From Isoetes taiwanensis (lineage: Eukaryota; Streptophyta; Lycopodiopsida; Isoetales; Isoetaceae): DNA of 64,000 nt. The position numbers and the translations under genes were made by a program. The notes under the pieces are model-generated. The model ran no database searches, was not told the DNA's origin, and worked only from the letters and a program-made list of their open reading frames with translations. Below are positions 13,201 through 25,386 of the stretch, one piece after another. The stretch's first letter is position 1. Each line of letters opens with the position of its first letter. Where the stretch lies: the NCBI GenBank assembly GCA_021234155.1, contig JAJEKV010000026.1, positions 1,550,001 through 1,614,000 of the forward strand, written 5' to 3'.

Positions 13201-14142
13201 AAAGCATTGAAGGACTAGCTTGAGTGAGGGCCACCGTTGGTCCCATCAGCCATGTAAACCGGCAAAGGATTCGAAGTTCTTGGCGCTTGGATGGGTCTCG
13301 ATACAAACATCTTCTACTTAGACTGATTTCCTAATCCAATTGTTACTGAAAAACGATTGAGGCATCTCCCACTGCTGCATGCAGGAGCTCCATCGAACCG
13401 CCACTGCTTTCCAATTCATACGAGGCTTCCAAATATTTGATCACAACCCTCGAAGCATCTTACTCCACAAATCTCCACCTTCCATTTGACATATTCGTGG
13501 CTTATTCTAGTTTTGCCCCCTCCATCCCTAGGGTTTCTCCTTCGGGCATCTCAAAAAGAACTAAGAAATGTAAGAATCAAAAAGCAACTCAAAATGTCAT
13601 AAATATGTCGTTTTAAATACTATTATGTGAGCATTTCTCATACTATATCTGAGAAGAATCGTATCCCTAACCATGCCAAAAAATACGTAAAACCACAAAG
13701 AAATAATATCCCTAAACCATCCCATGAATACCGTAAAATTAAAAAAAAAAATAAAAAAAAAAAAAAACTAGCAAAAGACACACCAGAAGGCTTTAGCAAG
13801 GTAGGACTTGCTAAGTTTTTATTTAGACTTGCTATCACTAGATTGCGATTGTTTGCTAATCTTGTATCTAAAATCAAAGTTAAAGCCATTTAGAAAGTCA
13901 AATTTGTTAGGCATTCAGATTCGTTGTTTAAAGAAAAAAACAAAACCAGCCAATAACTCATAGCAAATTCATAGCTATAATCTGTAATTTGTGTTTGTTA
14001 GAACCGACAGGCTTAAGCCTTTGTTGAGTATGGACTTTGTTGTAGATGAGACAAAAGCCTAAGATGAACAATAGGCTAAGAGTAGAGCAACATAAATGAG
14101 AAGAATAGAGGTTATTTTAAAGAAACCAGACACTTATTGGTG
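10229..14142. other. Long gene-poor stretch with minor repeats
   Basis: No gene is recognised. Visible items are: repeated AGCTATGGCGAT words at about 10495-10600; an imperfect tandem duplication of about 100 bp at 11300-11490 (sharing TTTCTTTCATTCAATAA and ATCAAGAATTCAAAATAT); an A/T-rich stretch at 11600-12080 with recurring CTACATGTTG and AAAACAAC words; and an A-rich run at about 13739-13768 that could be the tail of an old retroinsertion. Open frames up to 100 codons (10359-10661) lack recognisable domains. Confidence 0.5.
12400..12420 (-). other. tRNA-like B-box fragment
   Basis: The minus strand reads GTGGGTTCAAATCCCAC, a perfect T-arm stem-loop with the RNA polymerase III B-box core GGTTCAAATCC. 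I could not fold a complete tRNA around it: the upstream D-arm/A-box region is not convincing. A tRNA-derived SINE or a tRNA remnant is possible. Confidence 0.3.
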
Positions 14143-15466
14143 AACATGATAAGTTGATTTTAATCAGGGGTTTCAGTTGATCACATGTAATTCAAGGCCA
14201 TAGCATACTCGTTAGAAAATAAGAGCAGAAAGAAGCCATTTCTGAAGAAGACCTTTGTCGATTATAAAATGCTTTGTCCTGCAAGAAAGGGAAAATATTT
14301 TAGCATTAAATAAATCCAAGCTAATTACAATAATTCTAAGAACATAAGATCAAGGTAAGATCAAGGTAACTGCCTAGATTTGATGTTTTTAAAATGTAAT
14401 GAATAATTAGTCCTGTGTTCTGTATGTAGTCATCATTCAATAAAGAAGTTTATATCTACCATATGGGCTGCACATCTACCGCTGAGCTTCCTCATTGTGA
14501 CATTTAGGTGCCTTTAAACCAAGATTGAGGCACCAACTATCTGGAAAAAAAATCGGCAAGAATTACTTTGAAGAGGCAATGGAATTTAATCAAGTCCAAC
14601 CGCATTGGATCATGTACAAGATCTTGCATAGCCAGGAGTAGTAGAAGAATAAAATCTTTAATTGTAATTTATGGCAAGCATGAAGGCTGCAAAATTTACA
14701 ACTAAAAAGATGCTACTTAAAGCTCCTTACTTAATCTGTTCTGTTTTCCTCAAAAATAGGTATTGTGCATGCATAGATGAATTGCCTTCAAACACGCCTC
14801 TAACCTCCGCACAAAAAAAAGAATAAGAAATGCATTTGCTCTCCAAGAATAAGAAATGCATTTGCTCTCCAGATATGTTACAAATCAAATATAAACATCA
14901 ATGTACATCATGCCTTATCTTACAAAAACTTGCAGAAGCATTCACACTAAAGGAAAATCCTCTTCATATGATCAAGGACTCTATTTATTCCTTGACTCAT
15001 GATAAAAAGCTTGTCAATGACATAGCTTATAGCAACAAAATGAGGATGCCTACCATATCTAATAACAGATTATGGGAGCCTATCAACATCAACGACATAT
15101 TCTGATGATGCCGAGGCAATTTTTGTACAATAAATGTTATAATATTATGACAGCCAAAGTTGTACCTTTGCAAATGCCTGTGATCTTCTTAGATGGGTTT
15201 GCCAATCAGCAGATCTGGAGAAGAAGCTGGAGTTAGAGTTTCTACTGCTTAGCTTAACAAGGACCGTGCAGATAATAAGGATACTAGTTCTACTATTAAG
15301 TTGCCTAAATTGGATAAGGCAATGTCATTACAGAAAGAGCCCAACATGCCATCACAACAGGATGACGATGGAGCACATGTTTCTCTCATCCTTTGAATAA
15401 ATTGTTCTGATACTATTTGTCTAGAAAAAGAAACCACAGAGAAAAGACCCGTAATTCAGAGACAAA
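14143..15466. repeat. Long direct repeat, right copy
   Basis: This is the partner of 1-1324. It includes a duplicated short motif (AAGAATAAGAAATGCATTTG twice near 14820-14868, as in the left copy) and the shared 91-codon open frame 14830-15105. After 15466 the sequence diverges completely from the fold-back element that follows the left copy. The most different stretch is about 14790-14822, where the left copy has CTG and CAG triplets. Confidence 0.85.
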
Positions 15467-16750
15467 TCTGGTTTTAGGTCATTCTGGAGCTAATACAAAT
15501 GCATAATGCTTTCTATTCAAGAAGATTATTGTGTTAACGATTTCTATTTTTCCAGCCTTGAAAAGGAGTAGAAGAAGGAACGTTACCTGTAATTATGATG
15601 GTTATAATTATGCAAAAGGGATGCAACAGTTGGAACAAGTTATATATGCTGAGAAGTACAAGAAATTTAAGGGACTCAAAAAGAGATCTTGCAGAAATAT
15701 GAGCAATGAAAAACTCAAGAAGAGCCTTTTTTCCAGAGATGCAAGAAGGATCTCCAGCTCTTCATAACTTATGCAAACAACAGAATGGGATTGAAGAGTT
15801 CAAAGCCTTTTTTTGTTGTTTGGGTGTCAATAATAATTCTAAGTAATAAATCCAACAAATGAAAGACACTTCATAACTTCAAAATGCTGCAAGCATAATA
15901 TAAGTTAACTGTTATGCAACCATCGACCAGGCAGTGCCATGATATTAATGCAACTCAAACTTGGCTGGAAAAGACCGAAGTAGAAAAATATAATAGTAAT
16001 AGCCTAATGCATCAATCGTTAGTGGGTGGGTAGAAGAAGGAGGGAGGGAGAGGGGGACCTCTTATGTGAGCAGAATCAACACGAGCAAAGGGAATTAAAA
16101 TCTCACTCACTTTTCCAATTCAAGTAACAGCGACATCTATTGAAAGGCAAAAAAATGCCTCGTACTAAAAAAAAATGAAGAGCGGGGAAGATGATGCCTT
16201 TCCAGAAGCATCTTGATGCACCAAAAGGAAACTATAGATTTTATTGTAAATCTGCAAGAACGAAAATAGAGCAACAAATGCAAGCAATTCTTGCAGAGAT
16301 ATGCGAGAGCAGCAAAGGCAGCTCTGTTTTCACCATGGTTTTGGCCCGCGGGATGCACTTATACATAAGGGGGGTATGGCATCTGCGTTCAGAGGGTAGC
16401 AAAAAACCCCCCCTTGTATACGCAATCTTAAAAGGCAAATTGACCCCTCTGTGTATAGATATTGCTCCAAATCAGTGCCTAAAAACACCCCTAACCCCTA
16501 AGTATACGTACGCAAATGGTCCAAAAAACACCCCTCCGTTGAACTCTCATGGGTTATACGCTGATCAAAGGTGAATCCCCCGGGGGTTTTGGGGAATAGG
16601 AAGTACATAAATTGCTTATTTCTACTGAAATAAGAATGACTGGAAATAAACTGCATTTCCATGTTTTTTCCAGAGAAGTGATTTGGGCTCAATAATCGCA
16701 ACAACAATGGAGAAAATACATACAATCTAGAATCAAATTAGGGTCAGAAG
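15467..16750. other. No gene recognised; C-rich low-complexity segment
   Basis: Open frames such as 15531-15767 and 16191-16574 (plus) show no known domain. The part 16395-16600 is notable for C-runs combined with GTATA words (for example CCCCCCCTTGTATACGC and CCCCTAAGTATACG). A loosely similar pattern, in opposite orientation, occurs near 36000-36120. This may be a repeat family common to both places. Confidence 0.4.
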
Positions 16751-16755
16751 CACCT

Positions 16756-16936
16756 ACTTGGAAATGCTCGTAGATTATGTCTTTCACAGAATTCCTCTTG
16801 GCTAGCTTTGTAAAAAGATAGTAGATCCGGCTGCTGAGGCAAGTGAGTCTTGTATATGTGATAGGTCTGAGTTAAATGTGCAGCTCCCAAGTGTTCAAAT
16901 GCATGCAAGAAAGACTGCCAGAGGATCATAATACAG
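16756..16936 (-). pseudogene. Putative orphan exon, minus strand
   Basis: On the minus strand an open stretch of about 60 codons is preceded by a good acceptor (TTGCAG) and followed by GTAGGT, a plausible donor. The encoded segment contains HAFEHLGAAHLT and PQQPDLLSFYKASQEEF, which read like real protein rather than noise, but I cannot name the family. It lies in the same orientation as the ALFIN-LIKE exon at 17440-17662 and the coding fragment near 20.4-21.1 kb. It could be part of one degenerate gene or of separate captured fragments. Confidence 0.4.
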
Positions 16937-17139
16937 GCACACAAACATAAGCTGCAATTTGAAGAGTATAGAAAACATCAGGATTTAGATTGCTTGCATT
17001 TTGCATTTGTTAATGACCCTCATTCATGTTTCTGGGTTTCTACGAAGCCTGGGCTTTTCACCTATGTTAGGCTCGAAATGGAATGGGCATGCAAGGCAGA
17101 ATGAAATACAAATCAACTGCACCGACCAGAAGCCACAAA

Positions 17140-17242
17140 AGAAGATATGCAAAGCGATGGCAGTAGCACATCTCCAATGCTTCCACAAGAATAATCTCCT
17201 GCTTTGTATTTTCACAATGCCCAGATTCATCATCTTGAACAA
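17140..17242. repeat. Short dispersed duplication, copy 1
   Basis: A segment of about 100 bp (from ACCAGAAGCCACAAAAGAAG to TTCACA.TGCCCAGATT) recurs at about 17873-17974 with about 90 percent similarity by eye. The two copies flank the ALFIN-LIKE exon in direct orientation. The function is unknown. Confidence 0.7.
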
Positions 17243-17439
17243 CTCCCTCCTGGTGCAAATGGAACAATTGACAGAAGTTAGAAACTAGCATGCCATAAAT
17301 CCCAGATCAAACCTCAAATTAAAATTAATTATCAATGTACATGCAATCGAACATAGTGCATTATTTCAGGTAATATACTTCTAATCAGAACTTCTAGTAG
17401 GAAAAGTATCTTGCATTTTCCTACTTCCAGGTAGACTAA

Positions 17440-17662
17440 CTGTCATTTTTGTCAAATCTAGCACCATGATAGAATGCAACTGCATAAAGCCAAGCATGAC
17501 TATGAACAGCTACTAAAGATAACCAGTCTTTCCGCTCCATGCCATCTCTTGCAAAGTTGATGCCTAAAGCAGGCTCTGGAAGTTCTGGGGGCACCTCTTC
17601 AGCTGGCAAGTCTACGTTCCAGGTTCCGTCATTGTAACCATAAAGGCAAAGGTTCTCTTTCT
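17440..17662 (-). pseudogene. Isolated ALFIN-LIKE (AL) exon, probably a gene fragment
   Basis: The minus strand encodes [18 protein letters not shown], then [17 protein letters not shown], then [19 protein letters not shown], ending GARFDKND. This is the most conserved N-terminal block of plant ALFIN-LIKE proteins, which carry a C-terminal PHD finger that reads histone H3K4 methylation. The exon starts after a good acceptor (TCTTGCAG) at the usual position before the second residue of the EKENLC motif. At the 3' end the normal donor context is disturbed (GACAGTTAGT) and two residues usual in GARFGFDK are absent. I found neither the upstream exons nor the PHD exon, so this is a relic or captured exon, not a working gene. 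Confidence 0.8.
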
Positions 17663-17872
17663 CTGCAAGATACAAGACTAAAAATAGTTATCCCAACTTT
17701 TGAATCAACAGGAACACGCTACAATTTTTGAATGAATTATGAGACAGAAACATAAGGGAGAGAGCAAAAATGGCCCAACTATAAGACTGTAACGGAACGC
17801 AAAACTAGGCCCAACAAATAGGTTTAAGAAAAAGCACGAGTCTGTAACAAAAATCACGAGTCTGTGTGCCGA

Positions 17873-17974
17873 CCAGAAGCCACAAAAGAAGATATGCAAA
17901 GCGATGGCAACCGCACATCTCCAATGCTTCCACAATAATGATCTCCTGCTTTGTATTTCACAGTGCCCAGATTG
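17873..17974. repeat. Short dispersed duplication, copy 2
   Basis: This is the second copy of the segment at 17140-17242, in the same orientation, with a 6-base gap near the middle. Both copies lie within intron-like sequence around the orphan AL exon. Confidence 0.7.
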
Positions 17975-18043
17975 AAAGAACGACATGGTTACTACTTTTT
18001 TGAGAAACACAAGAGGGTGCAGAAAGCTGTGAATCAAAGCCAT

Positions 18044-20380
18044 GCCAAAAGCAAAGCCTAGAAGGAAGAATGCTCATATGGCACGGGAAGTCTTTTCGTA
18101 TCCCTGTATCTAAATTTCAGCCTTATCTAATTTTTATGACCGTAGATTCATAAAATTATAGATCAGACGGTTTTAAGTATGGCCACATCCAATTTTGCTG
18201 ATGTGGAAGAGACACGTGGATAGGCTAGAATTGCAAGAAAGGCTGTAGGAATATTTGATAAAAACATAAGTGTTGAAGAGTTACTTAGATCGTCCAAAGA
18301 ATCTCATTGTAAACATAACTACAAGAAACAAGGTGTTGCGCACGAAGGGTTGCCCTTCTGTGATCCGAGAGTTGTGTTTGCATGCTTTTTGTTTTGTTGT
18401 TTCATAATAGATCTTGTTTGTTCAATATCGAGCCTTTGTTTTGTTGTTTCGTAATGGATCTTCTTTGTTTAATATCGAGCCTTCTAAATGCTACAAATAT
18501 AGGAATTCATTTTCATAGCCCAGAAGTTCTTAGATTTCATAACTTGTGAGGTTAATTCATAACTAAAGAAACAAAGAGAAGAGAAAGTACTGATAACTTC
18601 ATCGTGATTAAGCATGTATTGACCCTCATGCATTAGAATAGAAAATATTCAGTTGGTCATTTTTTCTCATTTGCACCTAAAGACAAAATATCAAGTAGCA
18701 TAGTATTTCTAGCAAAAAGAACACTTTTTATGAAACTTTAAAATAACTGCCCACAAACTTCAGCTCCACGAGAAGAATGATCTTAACAATAACATGGTTC
18801 TCCTTGAGGAGAAGATGACGTCTTTTTTAGAGCAAATAGATAGATCCTTTTGGTTAAGTATGGTGCTTCCATGCCCTAAGTTGTGGTGCTTCTATGACCA
18901 TTCTTATTTCTTGTGCTTTTTGGGCATCCCTTGGGTGCGCAATTCTCATTTCCTTACTTTTCATGGTTGCATTTGAGTGCTCAAGAATTTAAAAACCATT
19001 GAATCACAAAAAATCTTAAGGTAGCATCAAACTTTCCATAGAAATTTCAGGCAATATCTTTTCCTCATAGACTAGGTTATGAAAGCAACTGATGATTGTG
19101 AATCTCCCACATTTTTCTATTGCAATGTCACGGACCATAACCTCATAATTGTTATGCCACATTTATGATAATCATGTCTCATATATGACAACGTCTTGAT
19201 TCCTAAATTCATGGTAAAACCATGAACGCAATATCCACCAGGTCACATTAGGCACCAGGGTTTCCCTTAAGAGAAATCTTTAAATAGGTAAATTTAGAAC
19301 ATGTGGCAAATTATGTAATTTGAGATTAGCTAATATTGGCAAATTTTCTCTTTTATGCCACATATGATATAGTACCCAAGGCTAATTTCAAAAACGATTC
19401 AAAGATACACGTGAAGGAAAAAAATAAGTTATTTAGAGGATATTAACATTTTTGCAAGCTCAATTGTTATTTATACAATAATACACTAGCAATGGATACA
19501 GAATATTAAAAAGAATATTAAAAAGAAAAAACAACGCAGAGAGAAGTTACAATATTTTAATGGCACGCGTGCTACACATCACCATTCTGAATTATGAGTT
19601 CCACATTGTTTCAAAGTTACACTATTCACCAGACTATTTGCCTTTCCAATACTGTAACAAAACACATTTTATAGTGAGCCTAACTATTGTATGATCAGCT
19701 GCACCTCATATGCTATGGTAACCATGCTATGTCAAGACTCAAGGACCTGAAACAATTAAACATCAAATTCAACAATAATTAGACATTCCAAACCTAGAAA
19801 ATGATGACTATTTTATAGTTAACAATAGATTCTAGTAGATCTTAATCGAAAGGAAGTATTAAGTGCTTAAATATCATACTGATCAGATGAGCATGCCTTT
19901 GTAGAGAAGCAGCATATGTAATAAAATGCATGTTTTCTCCTTCACATAAAGATGTCAATATATTATTCCATGATATAAAGATGCATAATAAATGCAACAA
20001 AATTCCTGCTTATGAAATAGTTGCATGTAAAATGTTGGCATTTCAAGATACAATAAGTTCTGAAAAAAGACGTCCCAGCTATTAAGAGAGAGTAGAATTC
20101 AAGAAAAATCTATTGAGCTATCAAGAAACATGTTTCTGTTACTGTTATGTAAATTCGGGATGGCTACCTGTAATTACCACAAAAAAAATATAATTATGAT
20201 AAAAAGATGACATTCAGTCTGTAGCCATAACAGTTTTGAGATTTTTCAACCATAGAAGGCGAATCTATGAAAATGGGCTGGCTTTCTATAGCAATCAGGG
20301 CGAATTAATCTTGCCTTATTTTTACAAGTAGATAGCCAATCAAACCTGTTCGAGAAGGCCGAAATATTTAGCTCCAGATA
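18044..20380. other. No gene recognised
   Basis: This is AT-rich sequence with no open frame over about 60 codons. A short tandem duplication lies at about 18388-18482 (two copies of roughly 48 bp sharing TTTTGTTTTGTTGTTTC and CAATATCGAGCC). The rest could be intron of a degenerate minus-strand gene linking the fragments on each side, but nothing proves it. Confidence 0.45.
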
Positions 20381-20386
20381 CTAACT

Positions 20387-21110
20387 TCATGCCAATTCTA
20401 TTTTGTGTAGACTTCCTGCCCAGAAATACTGGTATAGACGAACCATGAAAGCCCGACATATAGAAACAGATTCTTCTATTAACTGTAATGCATGACCTTT
20501 AGAGCATACTTTATCTATAATCACTGGCTCTTCCAAGGTCTGAGATGACTTGGCATAATTATTTTCAGAGAGCATTTGACAAATAAAAATCAAAGAGTAA
20601 AGAATGAGGTTTTCTAGCACTTGCCAATTCAAGCCATGGTTCCTTAATATCTGGAGCAAGTTGCAGCTGAGCATGTATTAAGCTGAGCTTGTTACTGTTA
20701 TGCAAGCATGCTGCTCCTCTGCTTCCTGCTTCTTTGGTCCCTGCAAATATATCTGACATGTCTTCGTTTCCTTTTTCTACAATTTCAGGCCAAATATGCG
20801 TGACCAAGAAAGAATCTAAATACCGATCATCATAAATAGCAAGAAGTGGTAAGGTTATAATGTCAGCCAAGAATTCACAATCTGCTTGTGACAGTACATT
20901 ACCTTCCAAATGCATGTGCTCAAACTTGGATTGTAAACAGTCCGATAGTGCTTTGGAACTAGCAAATTTACCTAAGATCCACGGATATACTTGCTGATCA
21001 ATGTTATTAAATGATATCCAAGGCATTGCCATCGTTTAAGTCAAACTTTTGTGGATCTTGTGCCTCTAATCTGCTAAACTGCCCAACGGCAATTTCCCAG
21101 TAACCGTGAC
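20387..21110 (-). pseudogene. Broken unidentified coding region, minus strand
   Basis: The minus strand has a 155-codon frame (20565-21032) and an overlapping 95-codon frame (20387-20674). Upstream of the apparent start, a different frame continues the coding look (WEIAVGQFSRLEAQDPQKF, about 21040-21095), so a frameshift near 21030 is likely. The frame includes LADIITLPLLAIYDDRYL and a possible donor after EPWLELA. The second frame contains the segment IDKVCSKGHALQLIEESVS. The mix of helices and few charged repeats suggests a large helical protein, but I cannot name it. The VCSK segment has a diverged relative at about 36330-36430. Confidence 0.5.
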
Positions 21111-21897
21111 ATTAAAGAAGTTTCTTCATGAAGATCTTCCATGATGAATAATTGACATGGGTCAAAAGCTCAAATTCTGTCAAGGGTATCTGCCAAATAT
21201 CCATACTGTAAGATATCTGCCTAAGAGCTCTCAAAATCTCCTGCTCTTGCAAAGCACCGGTGTCTTGTCAAGAAACCGAGAGGAGGATCAATCCGGGGAC
21301 TTCACCATGTTGAACCAAGATGGACCAACATCGTGGATCGGTAGGGGTTTTTTTATTGCCTAGGGGGTCCGTGAGACGTAAGGGTTGGTCAGATGCGGAA
21401 AAGCAAGAATCGGAGTACTCCAAACGGAAGGGGTGGTGGGCGGAAATGGCGCTCCCGCATGGATCCGGGTAGGGGTATAGGGCATCCTAATTCGATCTAC
21501 AGGGTGATATATCTCTGCTAATGCGTAATCTATTGCTTAATGCAGATGAAATTTGTGCTTCTTCTTGCAATCTATTGGACAAATTGAGCACCCATTGAGC
21601 ACCGTGAAAGGAGTTTCTGTGGAAGCATTTGCAGCTCTTTCTGGTTCAAAATCTTACATTCCTCTTTGTTCATATGCACCCATTTTTTATTTGTAATTTG
21701 ACTCTTGTTTGCGTGCTTGTGTGATTTTTAATTTGCAGGTTAAAGCACATCATCGTTTGCTTCACAAAAAGCAAGCAAAAAACAAAGCCTGGTCGTTTAA
21801 GGTTGTCTTACATTTAGTTTTTCTCACCTACTTCCCAGATTTTATTTTTTCTCAATCAATTCTTACCTTATACCTGTGATGGCAGCTTCTTTGTGGA
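21111..21897. other. 5' flank of the DDE transposase gene
   Basis: This region precedes the transposase reading frame. The part 21340-21480 is richer in G than its neighbours, and 21640-21890 is T-rich and intron- or leader-like. The transposon end should lie here if the element is complete, but I could not identify a terminal inverted repeat matching the far side near 34.4-35.0 kb. Confidence 0.4.
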
Positions 21898-22160
21898 GTG
21901 ATGTCGGTGGAACGAGAAATAGTGGTTTGTGTTGATGCTGGAAATAGTGATGTTACTGAGATTGGCTTTATCATAGTGAAGAATAACATATTATATGCTG
22001 ATTTGAGACGTGAGTTGGAGCTCGATGGGTTGGAGGAGCTAGAGGGAAAGACTTTTGTTTTTCTTGGTGAAAAGAAATTGCCATTGTCCAAGAGGCAAGA
22101 AGATAGACATAAATTTGTAGCAGACCAGGTTCTGATAAGAATAGTAGGTTGTGAAGATCA
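21898..22160 (+). pseudogene. DDE-type transposase, N-terminal part, split by a LINE
   Basis: The frame opens MSVEREIVVCVDAGNSDVTE and continues through LRRELELDGLEELEGK and FVFLGEKKLPLSKRQED to VLIRIVGCEDQ. The pattern resembles a small ubiquitin-like or PB1/DIX-like beta-grasp domain; this is inferred from shape only. At 22161 the LINE target duplication begins. The codon phase at the left duplication (GAT GGG CAC CCC) is the same as at the right one (30026), so without the LINE the reading frame continues directly into 30026-30875. The ATG at 21898 is the first in frame. Confidence 0.65.
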
Positions 22161-22174
22161 AGATGGGCACCCCA
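22161..22174. repeat. LINE target site duplication, left
   Basis: The sequence AGATGGGCACCCCA is repeated exactly at 30025-30038 after the poly(A) tail. A 14-bp duplication is usual for target-primed reverse transcription by L1-clade elements. Confidence 0.95.
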
Positions 22175-22963
22175 GAGGGCGAGGGAAATCCCCGAGGAGA
22201 AAAATGGGCGAGCGCCAATTTTCTTGCTTCTTTTGTCCTTTTCCCGTTTTTTCTGTTACAAGCCTCTTCTTGGGAAAACTTAAGGGAAAATTTGAATTTC
22301 TGGTGATCTGAAGCCCAATTCCTGTGGATCATCCTGCTGCCCTAGTAGAAGGGTAGCTCTAGCTGCAATCCTCTCATCAGGCTCTACAATTTTATTCCCA
22401 TTTTGATACACTTATGAAGCTGTATTCTCTCTTCATTCGATCTTTCTTATGGAAACCTCTGTTTTCACAATTATAAGGGAGAGGAATAGAATTTCGTGTG
22501 GATTTCTAAAGGGGTCGGCTACTGAACTTTGGAGCTCTCTGATTATTCAAAGGTTTTTCCCAGACAATTTGTTCTTCTCGGAATTCACCTTTGTGCCCTG
22601 CAGTATTGATTTCGAGGTTCAAATCATCGATTCTTGGCTAGAGGAATTTGTGGGTTCGAATGCAGTTGGTCCAACAGGGACATTCAGAGTCTATTGCAAT
22701 TGGTTGGATTATTTGATTTCTGTTGAAGTTTTCTCCCCTCAAGATCCTGCCCAATTTGAAGGAATTTCTCCTTAAATTTCTTTGAATTATATGAGGATCC
22801 CCTTGCAATCAGTTTTACAGCATGTTAGGCATCCTGATCATCTTTGTTTAATTTTGTTTCATTCCAATGGTTTCATATCCCCTGCTTCCGGTTAATTTTC
22901 CCCCTTTTCAATTGTTAAAAAGTTTTGCATGAACTTTTGTTGTTTCTCCCTGATTTTGTCACA

Positions 22964-25348
22964 ATGGTCACAAATTCTCTGGAAAACCCTAAACATTTGG
23001 CTCTTCTTCACGCATTCGCGCACCTTCCAGCTTCCGATCGAACCGCCATTCTACCTAAATTGATTTCCTATCAAAATCAACCCTCTGATACCATCCTCTT
23101 TGGAAACTTTGATAATTTGCTGCTCCCGCCTTCTGCTATGGATCCGATCTCTCATGAAGTTCCTCATTGGGACAATTTATCTGCTGATCCTGATCATAGG
23201 GGTATTCTCCATCCCCTAAACCCTGCTACTCAAATTCCCATCCCATATGGTGTTGCAAGAGGTCGCCCGGAGGTCCGCTCGAATGACGAACTTGATGAAA
23301 GACTCAAAGCGTGCATCAATTCCATATCTAAAAAGATCGGAAAATGAAGATTTATGACGGTATTTCCTTGAATTTACCTGTTGTGCATTCTAAAATAGAT
23401 ACTCTTTCAAATTCTCACTGCGGATCATCAAAGTTCAAAAATGTGGAATTAAGCTTGAAAAATTGTGGGCCTTCCTCCTCAGTCTCAACAAAGGGATCCT
23501 AATTCAGGCTATCTATTGGCTCAATTACCCCTACATCATGCTTGAATGTGGGAACTCCAGATCAGCAAATTTCTTTCTCAACTACGGGCCTATGACCTTT
23601 GATACTTCTCAGTTGTCCTTTCTCAAATGGCTCCCTAAGCTTGATATTGACCAAATGAATAATCTGTGCATTGCCTCTACATCTCTTTTTGGGCTCAATC
23701 CTATTTATTGGGATGAAGAGTGCTTCAAGCTTTTGTTCAATTCTGTTGGATCTTATATATCTACTGAATATTCCCCTGCCAAACCTCCTAGAAGCTTTGT
23801 TCAGCTTGACCTCTCCAAAGATATACCCCTTTCCATACCTTTCATAGATGCCTTTGGTTGTGAATCTAAATTAAACCTTAGATGGTCAGGTCTGCCCTCT
23901 ACATGTCAGAAATGCTTTCAAAGGCATTTCTGGTATTCTGATTGCAAAACTTCAACTGTGGACCCTCAGATTGACAGGCTCCAGCATGGGGCACAGACTA
24001 AAGAAAGCCAACCTCCAAACAAGGTTTTCACTCAAGGGGATCCTGAAGAAAAGCAAGAGGATCAGCCTGATATATTCACTGCTACAAAGGGGAATTCTAG
24101 TAAGAATTCACAATTCCAGAAGCTGCCAGAAAGTGACATATTCAAATGGACTAAAGTAAATGGTAGCTATAAGAGAATACAGAGAAATAAGGCAGCCAGA
24201 GATGAGGAAAGAGATAGAGATAAAATGTGTGAAACAGCACACATAACAAAATATAATATGCCTCTATCTATGGGTGAACCTAAGCTGCTAGTAAAAGGGA
24301 ATGTGTCTGGGAAAGTTACCCAGGCTACAGACAAGCTAAATTTCACTCTGAGTGAAATAATTAAAGAAGCTAAAGGGAAAGCTCAATGTTCATATAATCT
24401 TATGGATTTCTCAGTCAATAAGAGTAAGAGTGGGTCATTAGATATGAAATCTCGAGACAAAGCTAAGCGCCAACTGAATTCAAGTCAGGTGAATTCACAA
24501 CTGAAAATCTCCTTGCCAGCAAGCTTGAAACAACAAAGCATCAACAAACCAAATGAACTGGAAAAGGACTCTCATCCAGCTAGCAATCCAAGTCAAACCA
24601 TCAAGACTTGACTCAAATATCGAAGACAAAGAAGAAGACAATCTAAAGATCAACTCTCCAAATCCTTTTCGTGTATTATCCGACCTTAAGAGTAATCTAG
24701 ATCCTGAATTAAATAAAAGTAAGGTATGTGCTTCTCCTCAAATTTGTCTCTCACCTATACCCTTAAAAGACTCTTCAGCTATCCATATCCATCCAGTTGA
24801 CACAAACACTGTTGAATTGCCTTCCTTAATTGATTTGGACTTCCAAATGATTGAATGTCCTTGCAACCCTTTGCATACACCCAATAAGTTTATTGAACAG
24901 ATGGCCTCTCTCAAAAATCATACCTCACATTCTTTCCTCGATTCAAAAAGAAGTTAGGATGGAGATTGACTCGTGGCTGATCCCGAGATGGTTCCCCGAT
25001 ACTCCCGAGGATATTCAAAACATGGAGCTTCAAGGGAAAGCAACATCCGTGCAAGTTCTCAATTGCTTTCCTTTAAACAATTATAAAAATTCTATGTTTC
25101 ATTTCTATCCGTGGGGTTGCTCTGATTATTCGGATAGTGAGGGATATGGTAGTGATAAGGAAAACTGGGACAAAGAAGAATTTTTAAATGAAAGTCTTAG
25201 TATTGACCCTCTGCAGGGGAAGTCCCAACCTTTTAAAAAACCTGTCAGAAAGGATAGAACTAGTCGTGAAGTGGTTTTGTCTGGCTTCAATAAAACTCCA
25301 GCCCAGAATACTAGAAGTAAAAGGAAATCCAGAAAGACCAGGCTCTAG
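22964..25348 (+). pseudogene. LINE ORF1 (DUF4283-like and zinc-knuckle protein), frameshifted
   Basis: ORF1 of plant L1 elements binds the element RNA. The chosen start is the ATG in MVTNSLENPKHLALLHAF. Coding continues through frame changes near 23345, 23470 and 24600. The part around 23620-23900 (LPKLDIDQMNN, then YWDEECFKLLFNSVGSYI, then FVQLDLSKDIPLSI) has the look of the DUF4283 region. It is followed by a CCHC-like knuckle (CQKCFQRHFWYSDC, about 23910-23947) with slightly unusual spacing. The rest is a polar, lysine- and serine-rich tail ending in a basic segment (TRSKRKSRKTRL). Three or four breaks prevent a single protein as written. Confidence 0.75.
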
Positions 25349-25386
25349 ATTCTTCTTTATTATTTTCTCTCCCCTCTCCCAGTGAT

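Noticed and set aside
1-15466. Complete LTR retrotransposon
   Set aside because: The 1.32 kb repeats lack visible TG/CA ends and target duplications, and no gag-pol lies between them.
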